Shown in pieces: positions 52,991-62,224 of a DNA stretch of 64,000 bases; positions within the stretch are counted from its first letter, which is position 1; each line of letters opens with the position of its first letter. This DNA comes from Nitrobacter sp039808345. Lineage in GTDB: Bacteria > Pseudomonadota > Alphaproteobacteria > Rhizobiales > Xanthobacteraceae. The notes under the pieces were generated by a model. It did not search any database, was not told where the DNA came from, and saw only the letters and a list, made by a program, of their open reading frames with translations. The stretch is from contig NZ_CP181167.1 of the NCBI RefSeq assembly GCF_047824785.1, positions 3,844,001-3,908,000 on the forward strand. Direction: 5' to 3'. Made by a program: the position numbers and the translations under genes.

Positions 52991-53683
52991 GTGTACCCGG
53001 TTCAAAATCCCATCTACCAAGCCGGAACGCGGACCGGGCTGGAAACCAGGTTCGCCCGTGCGGCCCGCCACAGCCGCATGGTGCGGACCCTGCGGATCGC
53101 GGTGCCGGCGGCGGTCGGGCTGGCGATGGCCGGGCTGATCGGCGTTGCGACCTTCAACCCCTTTCGCACGCTGGCGAATCTGCCGCTCGATATGGATAAT
53201 CTCGTGGTTTCCGGGACCAAGATTACGATGGAATCACCGCGCCTTGCGGGCTTCACCCCGGACAAGCGGCCCTACGAGATGCAGGCCACGACGGCGACGC
53301 AGGACGTCGCCGATCCCGACCATGTCGAACTGCACACCTTGCGCGCCAAGGTGCTGATGGAGGACCGCTCGACGGTGACGCTGAATTCCTACACCGGGGT
53401 GTTCAACACGAAAACGCAAGTGCTCGACCTGCGCAAGGATATCTTCATGCAGTCTTCGACCGGATACGAGGCGCGGCTGACCCATGCCATCGTCGATATG
53501 GGCCGGGGTACCGTTACCTCGGACCAGCCGGTGGATGTCAAACTGCTGAACGGAACGCTGACCGCCGACACCATGCAGGTCACCGAGAAAGGCGACGTGG
53601 TGCGTTTCGACAAAAATGTTGTCATGCACCTGGTGATGGATCGTCCTCCCCCGGCAGCCGGCGCGGACGGCGACAAGGAATGA
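52991..53683 (+). CDS. lptC: LPS export ABC transporter periplasmic protein LptC
   Basis: A protein of 230 residues from a GTG at 52991 (GGAG 5 bases before). A single membrane anchor is at about 35-55 (LRIAVPAAVGLAMAGLIGVATF), followed by the periplasmic OstA-like domain (VSGTKITMESPRLAGFTPDKR, LDLRKDIFMQSSTGYEARLT, TSDQPVDVKLLNGTLTAD). It hands LPS from the inner-membrane LptBFG complex to LptA. Its stop overlaps the lptA start by 4 bases. Confidence 0.92.
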   Translation: MYPVQNPIYQAGTRTGLETRFARAARHSRMVRTLRIAVPAAVGLAMAGLIGVATFNPFRTLANLPLDMDNLVVSGTKITMESPRLAGFTPDKRPYEMQATTATQDVADPDHVELHTLRAKVLMEDRSTVTLNSYTGVFNTKTQVLDLRKDIFMQSSTGYEARLTHAIVDMGRGTVTSDQPVDVKLLNGTLTADTMQVTEKGDVVRFDKNVVMHLVMDRPPPAAGADGDKE

Positions 53684-54360
53684 GTTGGGCCGTGCAGAGC
53701 TTTCGCTGCTTCCCGCCGGCCTCCCGCATGACCGTCCTGCTGCGCGGAGGACTTCTCGCCGTCGTTTTGATGATGGCGGCCGGCGAAGCGGCCGCGCAAA
53801 GCACGGTGCAGGGCGTCCCCAACGCGATGCAGGGCTTTTCGCAAAATCGCGATCAGCCGATCCAGATCGAGGCAGCCAGCCTGGAGATGCGCGACAAGAA
53901 AAAGGAGGCGACGTTTTCGGGCAACGTCAAGGTGGTGCAGGGCGACACCACGATGACGTCAAGGACTCTCGTCGTCTATTATCAAAGCAGCGATACGGCC
54001 AAAAGCGGCGCGCCGTCGAAGAAAAAACCCGCCACCGCGGCGCCGGCGCCTTCGGGCGCGTCCTCGATCAAGCGGCTGGAGGCGAAGGGCAACGTGGTCG
54101 TGACCCAGAAGGATCAGGTCGTCACAGGCGATACCGCCGTGTTCGATACCACGACCAATCTGATCACGATGCAGGGCAAGGTCGTCTTGAGCCAGTGCAA
54201 GAATGTGTTGCGGGGGGACCGCCTTCTGGTCGACATGACCACCGGGGTCTCGCGCGTGGAATCCAATAGCGGCAGGGTCCAGGGCCTCTTCATCCAGGGC
54301 GATCAGGATTGTGCTTCCCCTGGGCCGGCCATCCCCCTTGCCCCTAAAAAACTCAGGTAA
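53680..54360 (+). CDS. lptA: lipopolysaccharide transport periplasmic protein LptA
   Basis: A protein of 226 residues with a signal peptide ending near GEAAAQ. OstA-like strands are QPIQIEAASLEMRDKKKEATF, SGNVKVVQGDTTMTS, LEAKGNVVVTQKDQVVTGD and MQGKVVLSQCKNVLRGDRLLVD. A Lys/Ala/Pro-rich insert (about 110-125) interrupts the bridge fold, as in other alphaproteobacteria. It forms the LPS bridge across the periplasm. A repeat (54440-54520) separates it from lptB. Confidence 0.93.
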   Translation: MSWAVQSFRCFPPASRMTVLLRGGLLAVVLMMAAGEAAAQSTVQGVPNAMQGFSQNRDQPIQIEAASLEMRDKKKEATFSGNVKVVQGDTTMTSRTLVVYYQSSDTAKSGAPSKKKPATAAPAPSGASSIKRLEAKGNVVVTQKDQVVTGDTAVFDTTTNLITMQGKVVLSQCKNVLRGDRLLVDMTTGVSRVESNSGRVQGLFIQGDQDCASPGPAIPLAPKKLR

Positions 54361-54439
54361 AATCGTGGTGTCCCGCCGCTCGGAGGGCGGTCCTCCGATC
54401 CTGACGTTCGCAACAGTGTTCGTTGAATGGGATGCGAAT

Positions 54440-54520
54440 GTGATAGCGTTTTCGAGCGCAGCATGTCCTTCGGACTGCCCTGGGATGAATACTGGTTCGC
54501 GTGAGGAAATCGCGCCCCGA
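54440..54520. repeat. dispersed palindromic repeat inside the lpt operon
   Basis: atagcgttttcgagcgcagc ... tggttcgcgtgaggaaatcgcg, a member of the gcgttttc family located between lptA and lptB. The remaining gap to 54653 has no gene. Confidence 0.6.
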
Positions 54521-54653
54521 CAACGCTCCGGAGCCTGGCTTCCGATTCAAATCGAAAGCGAAAATGCCTCGGAATCCGGTTACATGGTGAGACGACGAAT
54601 CAGACGCGCAGGGGAATGCATGCGAGCAACCGTGAGAGGCTGAACAGGCGCCC

Positions 54654-55673
54654 ATGGTGGATATCTTCAATGTATTCCGCAAACGGCCGCAGAAACGCGG
54701 GACGCAGGGGGTCGCGCGTACCCGGACGGACATCACGGCGCTCGGCGACGCCATCGGCGACATGTTGACCCATCCGGTGCGCGACGCGCCGCCGGTCGCG
54801 CGCGGGTCTCGCCGCGACGCTCCGCGGGCCCCGCAGCCTGTTCCGCCGTCACGGGTTCCGGCGCGCCCGGCGCCTGAAACCTCCCGGCCGGAAGCGTCCC
54901 GGCCGCGCGCGGCCTCCAGCGGGGATGCCGCGCCGCGGATGGCCACGCGTCCTGGCTACCTTGCCGTCCACGGCGTGGAAAAAAGTTTCGGCTCCCGCCA
55001 GGTGGTGCGCGGCGTGAGCATCTATGTCCGCCGGGGCGAGGCGGTCGGGCTTCTGGGTCCGAACGGCGCCGGCAAGACCACCGTGTTCTACATGATCACC
55101 GGCCTGATCCCGGCGGATCGCGGCGCCATCGAGCTTGACGGCCACGACGTGACCAGGCTGCCGATGTATCAGCGGGCGCGGCTCGGCATCGGCTACCTGC
55201 CGCAGGAAGCGTCGATCTTCCGTGGCCTCAGCGTCGAGCAGAACATCCGTGCCGTGCTCGAGGTCGTCGAGCCCAACAAGAAGAAACGCGAAGCCGAACT
55301 CGATGGGCTGCTCGAGGAATTCAACATCACGCGCCTGCGCAAATCGCCATCGATCGCGCTGTCAGGCGGCGAGCGGCGGCGCGTGGAGATCGCGCGCGCG
55401 CTGGCGACGCGTCCGAATTACATGCTGCTGGACGAACCTTTCGCCGGCATCGACCCGATCGCGGTCGGTGATATCCAGGATCTCGTGCGCCATCTGACCA
55501 ATCGCGGCATCGGCGTGCTGATCACCGACCACAACGTCCGCGAAACGCTCGGCCTGACCGACCGCGCCTACATCGTCTATGCGGGCGAAATCCTGACCGA
55601 GGGCAGCCCCGAGGCGATTGTCAACGATCCCGATGTGCGGCGTCTGTATCTGGGCGAGGAATTCCGGCTGTAG
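54654..55673 (+). CDS. lptB: LPS export ABC transporter ATPase LptB with N-terminal extension
   Basis: A protein of 339 residues, about 100 more than usual LptB. Residues about 1-100 are Arg/Pro/Ala-rich and unlikely to be folded. From about 101 the ABC domain is typical: Walker A GPNGAGKT (135-142), the LptB-specific YLPQEASIFRGLSVEQNI, signature LSGGERRRVEIARAL, Walker B MLLDEPFAGIDP and switch VLITDHNVRETL. It powers LPS extraction with LptF/LptG (not in this window). A start inside (ATG near residue 96) would give the usual length, so the extension needs proof. Confidence 0.93.
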   Translation: MVDIFNVFRKRPQKRGTQGVARTRTDITALGDAIGDMLTHPVRDAPPVARGSRRDAPRAPQPVPPSRVPARPAPETSRPEASRPRAASSGDAAPRMATRPGYLAVHGVEKSFGSRQVVRGVSIYVRRGEAVGLLGPNGAGKTTVFYMITGLIPADRGAIELDGHDVTRLPMYQRARLGIGYLPQEASIFRGLSVEQNIRAVLEVVEPNKKKREAELDGLLEEFNITRLRKSPSIALSGGERRRVEIARALATRPNYMLLDEPFAGIDPIAVGDIQDLVRHLTNRGIGVLITDHNVRETLGLTDRAYIVYAGEILTEGSPEAIVNDPDVRRLYLGEEFRL

Positions 55674-55800
55674 AGCGTTTTCAAGCGAAGCATGTCCTCG
55701 GGCTTGACCCGAGGATGGATGACCGGTTCGCATGAAGAAAACGCGTCAAATCAAAATCTGAGAGCCCCGCTTCTGATTTGATCAGAAGCGGAAAGGCTCT
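55674..55800. repeat. dispersed palindromic repeats
   Basis: agagcgttttcaagcgaagc ... gaccggttcgcatgaagaaaa (55674-55745), then a long hairpin whose outer arms are AGAGCC and GGCTCT around cgcttctgattt/gatcagaagcg (about 55761-55800). Confidence 0.7.
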
Positions 55801-55857
55801 GGAGCAGGCGGCAAATGTTTCCGGCCTGGTCCCCGCGGCGGCGTGCGATTCGAATCT

Positions 55858-56142
55858 TCACCAGGGGCCGCCATCGTCCGGCGCCGGGCCGTCGTTGCGA
55901 TAGAATCCGCCGGGCGGCGCATGATAGCCGGAATGATAGTCGGGGCGCTCGTCGAGGTCATCGCCATCATCGTCGTCCCGCCAGCGTTCGGCGAAACGCG
56001 GCGGGGGCGCGCGATGGCAGTTCCCGTCGTCGTCGCAAATCATCTGCGGGGCCTCGTCCGTGAAGGAGAAGTCCGCGGCGGACGCGGGGAGCGCGAGAAG
56101 AAAGCCCGCGGCGACAACCGCTATAAGGCCGGTCTTGAGCAT
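55858..56142 (-). CDS. small secreted hypothetical protein
   Basis: A protein of 94 residues from the ATG at 56142 with GAGG about 10 bases upstream. The signal peptide MLKTGLIAVVAAGFLLALPASAAD is cut near residue 22-23 (ASA/A). The mature part is small, acidic and aromatic: Cys pair in MICDDDGNCHRAPP, then DDDDGDDLDERPDY and YHSGYHAPPGGFYRND. The two Cys could form one disulphide, and the acidic run might bind metal. Function unknown. It is divergent from the secreted protein at 56307. Confidence 0.65.
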   Translation of the reverse strand: MLKTGLIAVVAAGFLLALPASAADFSFTDEAPQMICDDDGNCHRAPPPRFAERWRDDDDGDDLDERPDYHSGYHAPPGGFYRNDGPAPDDGGPW

Positions 56143-56306
56143 ATGACGTTTTCCTCGTGTGCTTCGCGCCGGGCAGCCGGCGGGAGTCCTCCCAGGCTGA
56201 ACCGCGCCGATGGCCGAATTGGGAGGTTCCCTGGGCATGTCGGCGGCGGCACGATCCCGGTCTCGCCGCATTTTTCGGTTCTCGTCGGCGAAACGGGGAG
56301 CCTGAG

Positions 56307-56690
56307 ATGAAGACAGTCATTGCTGTGGTTGCGTCGCTGGCGTTGCTATCGTCGGCGGCAATGGCACAGGAGCGGGCCGGCAGCGCGGCGCTCGGCGCGC
56401 TATCGGGCGCGGTGGTGCTGGGTCCGGTCGGCGCGCTCGCCGGCGCGGTGGTCGGCTACACCGCGGGGCCATCGATTGCGCGTTCGTGGGGTCTGCGCCG
56501 TTCATCGGCCAGGCAACGGCAATCCTCCAGACGATCGCATCGACAGCGGACAACTGAGAACGGCCGCCGCCGCGCACCGGGCGCGCAGACGGCCCGCCAG
56601 CACGCAACTCCGATAGCAACGAGGGCCGCCGAACCGCAGGCGGTTCATCCCAGGCCATCCATGCCCCCGGTGCAAGCTTTGGACTACTAG
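56307..56690 (+). CDS. small secreted protein with glycine-zipper segment
   Basis: A protein of 127 residues from the ATG at 56307 with GGGGAG upstream. The signal peptide ends near AAMAQ (residue 19-20). Next is a glycine-zipper hydrophobic stretch (GALSGAVVLGPVGALAGAVV, followed by GYTAG), able to insert in a membrane or oligomerise. The C-terminal half is very basic and disordered (RRSSARQRQSSRRSHRQR). The combination suggests an envelope protein touching LPS or nucleic acid, which is inference. It is divergent from the gene ending at 55858. Confidence 0.6.
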   Translation: MKTVIAVVASLALLSSAAMAQERAGSAALGALSGAVVLGPVGALAGAVVGYTAGPSIARSWGLRRSSARQRQSSRRSHRQRTTENGRRRAPGAQTARQHATPIATRAAEPQAVHPRPSMPPVQALDY

Positions 56691-56790
56691 AGCATGATCC
56701 CGAAAAGTGGAAACCGGTTTTCGGAGAAGATCATGCTCAAACAAAAAGGCCAACGACGAGTCTGATTCAACGCAGTTGAAACAGACTCTA
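56691..56790. repeat. dispersed palindromic repeats
   Basis: agagcatgatcccgaaaagt ... ggttttcggagaagatcatgctc (56691-56741), then agtctgattcaacgcagttgaaacagactct (about 56759-56790), a hairpin with arms agtctg/cagact. Confidence 0.7.
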
Positions 56791-56926
56791 ACGCAAGTTT
56801 TTCGTTACCCCGAGTCCTTGCGGAGGAGCCGGTTGGTTGCCGGAAGCCGGATTCGCTCCGGTCAAGCGTGTACATCCGTGCGCAGAAAAGCTAAGCAAGA
56901 ATCGGACCGTTTGGATCGATGCTGGC

Positions 56927-58564
56927 ATGGCGCTGACGCAGAAACTCGAATTTCGACAGTCCCAGTCGCTGGTGATGACGCCGCAGCTGATGCAGGCGAT
57001 CAAGCTGCTGCAGCTGTCGAATCTGGACCTTTCGGCGTATGTCGAGGAGGAACTGGAGCGGAATCCGCTATTGGAGCGCGCCGGCGAAGACCCCGACCCG
57101 CCGGTCCCTGAACCGTCGGCCGCAAGCGATGCTGAATATTCAGAAGGTGACGAAGCGGCGTTCGACGACCATGGCGGGGCCGAGCGCACCGGCGCTCAGG
57201 ACCCTGCGCCCACGCCGGACGAATGGATGAGCCGCGATCTCGGCAGCCGCGCGGAGATCGAGCAGACCTTCGACAGCGGTCTTGAGAATGTTTTTCCGGA
57301 AGAACCGGCCGAGGCCGCGGCGCGGGCCGCGCAGGATGCCGCGCCGAGCGCGTTCACGGAATGGGGAGGCGGCGCCTCGAGCGATGACAGCTACAATCTC
57401 GAAGCTTTCGTCGCGGCGGAGATAACGCTCGGCGAACATCTCTCCGAACAGCTTGCGGTGGCGCTCACCTCGCCGGCTCAGCGCCTGATCGGACGGTATC
57501 TGATCGATCTCGTCGATGAGGCCGGTTACCTGCCGGCCGACCTCGGCGAAGCCGGCGCCAGGCTCGGCGCCAGCGAAAGCGATGTGGCGGCCGCTGTCGC
57601 GGTACTGCAGACATTCGATCCGCCCGGCATCTGCGCCCGCAGCCTGAGCGAATGCCTTGCGAACCAGTTGCGCGAGAAGAACCGCTACGATCCGGCGATG
57701 CAGGCGCTGGTCGAGCATCTCGAACTGCTGGCGAGGCGCGACTTCGCGGCCCTGCGCAGGATCTGCGGCGTCGATGATGAAGACCTCGCCGAGATGATCG
57801 GCGAAATCCGCCGTCTCGATCCCAAGCCGGGCTTGCGATTCGGCACAACGCGCACGCAGTCGGTGGTGCCGGACGTGTATGTGCGTCCCGGCCCGGACGG
57901 CGGCTGGCTCGTGGAACTCAACAGCGAGACGCTGCCGCGCGTGCTGGTCAACCACACCTACTATGCCGAACTGTCAAAGACGATCCGCAAGGACGACGAC
58001 AAAACCTATTTCACGGACTGCCTGCAAAACGCGACCTGGCTGGTCCGCGCGCTCGATCAGCGCGCCCGCACCATTCTCAAGGTGGCGACCGAGATCGTGC
58101 GGCAGCAGGACGGTTTTTTCGCGCACGGCGTCGCCCATTTGAGACCGCTCAATCTCAGGACCGTGGCGGATGCGATCCAGATGCATGAGTCCACCGTATC
58201 CCGCGTCACCGCCAACAAATACGTGGCGACGAATCGCGGCATTTTCGAACTGAAGTATTTCTTCACGGCCTCGATCGCCGCGGCCGACGGCGGCTCCGCC
58301 CACTCGGCGGAGGCGGTCCGGCACCACATCAAGCGGCTGATCGATGCCGAATCGCCGTCGGCGATTCTGTCCGACGACACCATCGTGGAACGGCTGCGTG
58401 ATGCCGGCATTGACATCGCGCGCCGCACGGTGGCGAAATATCGCGAAGCGCTGCGAATTCCTTCCTCGGTGCAGCGCCGCCGTGAAAAGCAGAATCTGCC
58501 CGGCGGCGTGCGGACGGAGACCGGGAATCTGCCGAACCGCTCGCGTGATGCCGCACCGGCTTGA
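56927..58564 (+). CDS. rpoN: RNA polymerase sigma-54 factor
   Basis: Directs transcription from -24/-12 promoters with enhancer-binding activators. From the ATG at 56927 it has 545 residues. The Gln/Leu-rich region I is MALTQKLEFRQSQSLVMTPQ and onward (MQAIKLLQLSNLDL), acidic region II is at about 45-130, the core-binding region follows, and the helix-turn-helix is near LRTVADAIQMHESTVSRV. The RpoN box ARRTVAKYRE stands 38 residues before the end. It is followed by hpf and ptsN, the usual cluster. Confidence 0.97.
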   Translation: MALTQKLEFRQSQSLVMTPQLMQAIKLLQLSNLDLSAYVEEELERNPLLERAGEDPDPPVPEPSAASDAEYSEGDEAAFDDHGGAERTGAQDPAPTPDEWMSRDLGSRAEIEQTFDSGLENVFPEEPAEAAARAAQDAAPSAFTEWGGGASSDDSYNLEAFVAAEITLGEHLSEQLAVALTSPAQRLIGRYLIDLVDEAGYLPADLGEAGARLGASESDVAAAVAVLQTFDPPGICARSLSECLANQLREKNRYDPAMQALVEHLELLARRDFAALRRICGVDDEDLAEMIGEIRRLDPKPGLRFGTTRTQSVVPDVYVRPGPDGGWLVELNSETLPRVLVNHTYYAELSKTIRKDDDKTYFTDCLQNATWLVRALDQRARTILKVATEIVRQQDGFFAHGVAHLRPLNLRTVADAIQMHESTVSRVTANKYVATNRGIFELKYFFTASIAAADGGSAHSAEAVRHHIKRLIDAESPSAILSDDTIVERLRDAGIDIARRTVAKYREALRIPSSVQRRREKQNLPGGVRTETGNLPNRSRDAAPA

Positions 58565-58620
58565 TTGCGCACCCCCGACAGCCGATAATCTCGTCCCACT
58601 CATGATCGATGAGGCTTGTC

Positions 58621-59217
58621 ATGACACTTCGAATCTCGGGCAAGAGCATCAATGTCGGCGACGCGCTGCGAGGGCGTCTCAACAGCCGGACCGACGAAGT
58701 CCTCCGGAAGTATTTCGATGGCCAGTATTCGGGCCACATCACGCTGAGCAAGGACGGTTTCGGCTTCCGCACCGACTGCGCGCTGCATCTGGATTCAGGA
58801 GTGACGCTCGAAGCCGAATCGAATGCCGCGGATGCCTATGCCAGCGCCGACCAGGCGCTGTTGCAGATCGAAAAGCGGCTGCGCCGCTACAAAAGCCGTC
58901 TCAAGGATCACTCGGCGCGCAAGGCGCGCGCCGCTGCGGAAGCGATCGTCGGGCTCGACGCGCCAAGCTACGTGATCGAGGCGCCGGCCATGGACGGCGA
59001 GGGCGAGGTCACCGCTTTCAATCCGGTGATCATCGCCGAAACCATCACTTCGCTGAGACGGCTCTCGGTCAGCGAGGCGGTGATGGAACTCGATTTCACC
59101 GGCGCGCCCGTATTGGTGTTTCAGCATGGCTCCAGCGGCCGCGTGAACATGATCTATCGCAGGCCTGATGGAAATGTGGGCTGGATCGACCCGCCGGCCG
59201 TCAATGGCTCTGCCTGA
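58621..59217 (+). CDS. hpf: ribosome hibernation-promoting factor, long form
   Basis: A protein of 198 residues from the ATG at 58621 (GAGG 6 bases before). The N-terminal S30AE domain (about 1-105) has the beta-alpha pattern of HPF with ISGKSINVGDALRGRLNSR and LEAESNAADAYASADQALLQ. The C-terminal dimerising domain (about 130-195) has SVSEAVMELDFTGAPVLVFQ, then RVNMIYRRPDGNVGWIDP. Long HPF forms 100S ribosome dimers. Confidence 0.93.
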   Translation: MTLRISGKSINVGDALRGRLNSRTDEVLRKYFDGQYSGHITLSKDGFGFRTDCALHLDSGVTLEAESNAADAYASADQALLQIEKRLRRYKSRLKDHSARKARAAAEAIVGLDAPSYVIEAPAMDGEGEVTAFNPVIIAETITSLRRLSVSEAVMELDFTGAPVLVFQHGSSGRVNMIYRRPDGNVGWIDPPAVNGSA

Positions 59218-59464
59218 TCTGCCGCCATTGACGCCTGGAACGGCGATCCATATGGTCCGCGGCCTTCGCGCCCGGTTTTCCACCGGCCCGGACGAAAGTC
59301 CGGGATTTGGCATCGGGCGCGCGTTAGACTATAAGGCCGGTCATCCTGGCCGGAGGGCCGCGAACCGCTTACCGTGTGCGTTCGCCCGTATGTGGGCTCA
59401 CGTTTGTTGCTTTGTCTGACGTGTCTTTCGCAACCTGACGGCAAACCTCACCTCGGAACGTCAT

Positions 59465-59926
59465 ATGATGATTACGGATCTGGTCGCACCCGAGGCGATC
59501 CTTCCCGCATTGAAAGTCACCAGCAAGAAGCAGGCGCTGCAGGAACTGGCGGCGCGTGCTGCCGAACTCACAGGTCAGAACGACCGCGCGATCTTCGAGG
59601 TGCTGCTGCGGCGCGAGAAGCTCGGCACCACCGCGGTCGGCTATGGCGTTGCGATTCCGCATGGCAAGCTGCAGAAGCTTGAAAAGATCTTCGGTCTTTT
59701 CGCACGGCTTGAGCGTCCGATCGATTTTGAAGCGATGGACGGGCAACCGGTCGATCTCATCTTTTTGCTGCTCGCTCCCGAAGGCGCCGGCGCGGATCAT
59801 CTGAAGGCGCTGGCGCGCATCGCACGGCTCTTGCGCGATCAGGACATCGCCAACAAGCTGCGCGCCTCGCGCGACGCGGAGGCGATCTATTCCGTGCTGG
59901 CGCTGCCGCCGGCGACCGTTCCCTGA
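59465..59926 (+). CDS. ptsN: PTS IIA-like nitrogen-regulatory protein PtsN
   Basis: A protein of 153 residues, a single EIIA-Ntr domain. Phosphorylatable His66 is in VGYGVAIPHGKL. Other motifs are FEAMDGQPVDLIFLLLAPEG and HLKALARIARLLRD. It is the end member of the nitrogen PTS, regulating metabolism and potassium/nitrogen responses. It closes the rpoN-hpf-ptsN cluster. Confidence 0.96.
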   Translation: MMITDLVAPEAILPALKVTSKKQALQELAARAAELTGQNDRAIFEVLLRREKLGTTAVGYGVAIPHGKLQKLEKIFGLFARLERPIDFEAMDGQPVDLIFLLLAPEGAGADHLKALARIARLLRDQDIANKLRASRDAEAIYSVLALPPATVP

Positions 59927-59959
59927 GCCGTTGTTGAGCTGCGGCGGCAAGAGCGGGAT

Positions 59960-60136
59960 GACGGAAAAAGCGTGAAGCGGTTTTCAGCCCGCGTCGTCGT
60001 TTCGCGGCGCCGCTTCTGATCGAATCAGTCCCGATCATCGGGCTCACAATTTTCCGAAAGTGGAAAAGTGGAGCCGATCTTCGAACGATTCTTGTTTTCA
60101 GAGCCTCGCTTCTGATGAAATCAGAAGCGAGGCTCT
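59960..60136. repeat. dispersed palindromic repeats
   Basis: It contains a partial cgcttctgat/gaatcag copy at about 60011-60029. A perfect long palindrome at 60100-60136 has outer arms AGAGCCTCGCTTCTGAT and ATCAGAAGCGAGGCTCT. It lies between the convergent ptsN and ilvD genes and may end both transcripts. The rest of this gap shows no gene. Confidence 0.75.
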
Positions 60137-60243
60137 GTTGTCCGGCCGCATTCTCCTGCGGCGAACTGGTCATCCATTTCGCCGCAAGATGCTCAGGTTC
60201 CGTTAGGAGCGGAAAGGTCGCGTGGTGGGCCCCGCGTGGTAGC

Positions 60244-62088
60244 TCAGTCCTTCACCACGCGCACGGCGCCGAGCGCGGCGCTGGTGGTATGCGCGGCATA
60301 GGCTTTCAGCGCCATGGTGATGCGTCGCGTGCGCGGAGCGGCCGGCTTCCAGGCCTTGTCGCCTTTCGCCTCCATCGCCGCGCGGCGTCGCTCAAGTTCC
60401 GCGTCGCTGACATCGAGATGAACCTTCCGGTTCGGAATGTCGAACGCGATGAGATCGCCTTCCTCGACGAGACCGATCGCGCCACCCTCCGCTGCTTCCG
60501 GCGAGACGTGGCCGATCGACAGGCCCGATGAGCCGCCGGAGAAGCGGCCGTCGGTAATCAACGCGCACTGCTTGCCCAGCCCCTTCGATTTCAGATAGCT
60601 GGTCGGATACAGCATTTCCTGCATGCCCGGACCGCCGCGCGGCCCCTCGTAGCGAATCAGCACCACATCGCCCGGTTTGATCCTGTTGCCCAGGATGGCG
60701 TCCACCGCGGCATCCTGACTTTCGAACACGCGCGCGGGGCCTGAGAAGGTCAGAATACTGTCGTCGACGCCGGCTGTCTTCACGATGCAGCCGTCGCGCG
60801 CGATGTTGCCGTAGAGCACGGCGAGACCGCCGTCCTTCGAGAAGGCGTGTTCAGCGTCGCGGATGCAGCCTTCGGCGCGATCGGCGTCGAGCTCCTCGAA
60901 CCGCTTGTCCTGGCTGAATGCGATTTCGGTGCGGACGCCTCCCGGCGCGGCCGTGTAGAAGGTGCGCACGCTCTCGCTTTTCGTTTGCTTGATGTCCCAG
61001 CGTTCCAGAGCGTCCTTCAGCGAACTGCTGTGAACCGTCGGCAGGCTGGCGTCGATCAGTCCGGCGCGATCGAGTTCGCCCAGAATGCCCATGATGCCGC
61101 CGGCGCGGTGCACGTCTTCCAGATGCACGTCCGGCACGGAAGGCGCGACCTTGCACAGGACCGGCACGCGCCGCGACAGCCGGTCGATATCCGCCATCGT
61201 GAACGGCACCTCGCCTTCGTAAGCCGCGGCGAGCAGATGCAGCACCGTGTTGGTGGAGCCGCCCATCGAGATGTCGAGCGTCATCGCGTTCTCGAACGCC
61301 TTGAAGCTCGCGACCGAGCGCGGCAGCACGCTTGCGTCGTCCTGCTCATAGTAGCGCCGCGCCATATCGACGATGAGATGTCCGGCCTCCACGAACAGGC
61401 CCTTGCGGTCGGCGTGGGTGGCGAGCACCGAGCCGTTGCCGGGCAGGGCAAGTCCGAGCGCCTCGGTCAGACAGTTCATCGAATTGGCGGTGAACATGCC
61501 CGAGCACGAACCGCAGGTCGGGCAGGCCGAGCGTTCCAGCGCCTCTACATCGGCATCGCTCACGCTGTCGTCGGCGGCGGCGACCATGGCGTCGATCAGG
61601 TCGACGGACCTGACCTTGCCGTTGAGCGTGACCTTGCCCGATTCCATCGGGCCTCCGGAGACGAACACCGAGGGTATGTTGAGGCGCAGCGAAGCCATCA
61701 GCATGCCGGGCGTGATCTTGTCGCAATTGGAGATGCAGACCATGGCGTCGGCGCAATGCGCGTTGACCATGTATTCGACGCTGTCGGCGATGACCTCGCG
61801 CGAGGGCAGGCTGTAGAGCATGCCGTCATGGCCCATCGCGATGCCGTCATCCACCGCGATGGTATGGAACTCCTTGGCGACGCCGCCGGCCTTCTTGATC
61901 TCGCGCGCCACCAACTGGCCGAGATCCTTGAGGTGAACGTGGCCGGGCACGAACTGGGTGAAGGAGTTGACCACCGCGATGATCGGCTTGCCGAAATCCT
62001 CGTTCTTCATGCCGGTGGCGCGCCACAGGCCGCGGGCGCCGGCCATGTTGCGGCCGTGGGTGGAGGTGCGGGAGCGATAGGCGGGCAT
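60244..62088 (-). CDS. ilvD: dihydroxy-acid dehydratase
   Basis: Dehydrates dihydroxy acids in valine/isoleucine/leucine synthesis. It has 614 residues, the length of the Escherichia coli-type [4Fe-4S] enzyme. Motifs are VCISNCDKITPGML (cluster Cys), ACPTCGSCSGMFTANSMN (cluster Cys), LDISMGGSTNTVLHL, VLIRYEGPRGGPGMQEML and TDGRFSGGSSGLSIGHVSPE. It stands alone here. Confidence 0.97.
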   Translation of the reverse strand: MPAYRSRTSTHGRNMAGARGLWRATGMKNEDFGKPIIAVVNSFTQFVPGHVHLKDLGQLVAREIKKAGGVAKEFHTIAVDDGIAMGHDGMLYSLPSREVIADSVEYMVNAHCADAMVCISNCDKITPGMLMASLRLNIPSVFVSGGPMESGKVTLNGKVRSVDLIDAMVAAADDSVSDADVEALERSACPTCGSCSGMFTANSMNCLTEALGLALPGNGSVLATHADRKGLFVEAGHLIVDMARRYYEQDDASVLPRSVASFKAFENAMTLDISMGGSTNTVLHLLAAAYEGEVPFTMADIDRLSRRVPVLCKVAPSVPDVHLEDVHRAGGIMGILGELDRAGLIDASLPTVHSSSLKDALERWDIKQTKSESVRTFYTAAPGGVRTEIAFSQDKRFEELDADRAEGCIRDAEHAFSKDGGLAVLYGNIARDGCIVKTAGVDDSILTFSGPARVFESQDAAVDAILGNRIKPGDVVLIRYEGPRGGPGMQEMLYPTSYLKSKGLGKQCALITDGRFSGGSSGLSIGHVSPEAAEGGAIGLVEEGDLIAFDIPNRKVHLDVSDAELERRRAAMEAKGDKAWKPAAPRTRRITMALKAYAAHTTSAALGAVRVVKD

Positions 62089-62224
62089 GTTTTTTCCGAC
62101 CGGTCAGTGGTTTTGGCGGGACCATACCCCCGCCGCCGAAGGCCGCAAACCAAAAAGCGGCTGCGCCCGACGCGCCGCCGCTTCCCTGCTCACGTCTGCC
62201 GCGCGGCGGCGTGCCTCTCAATCA

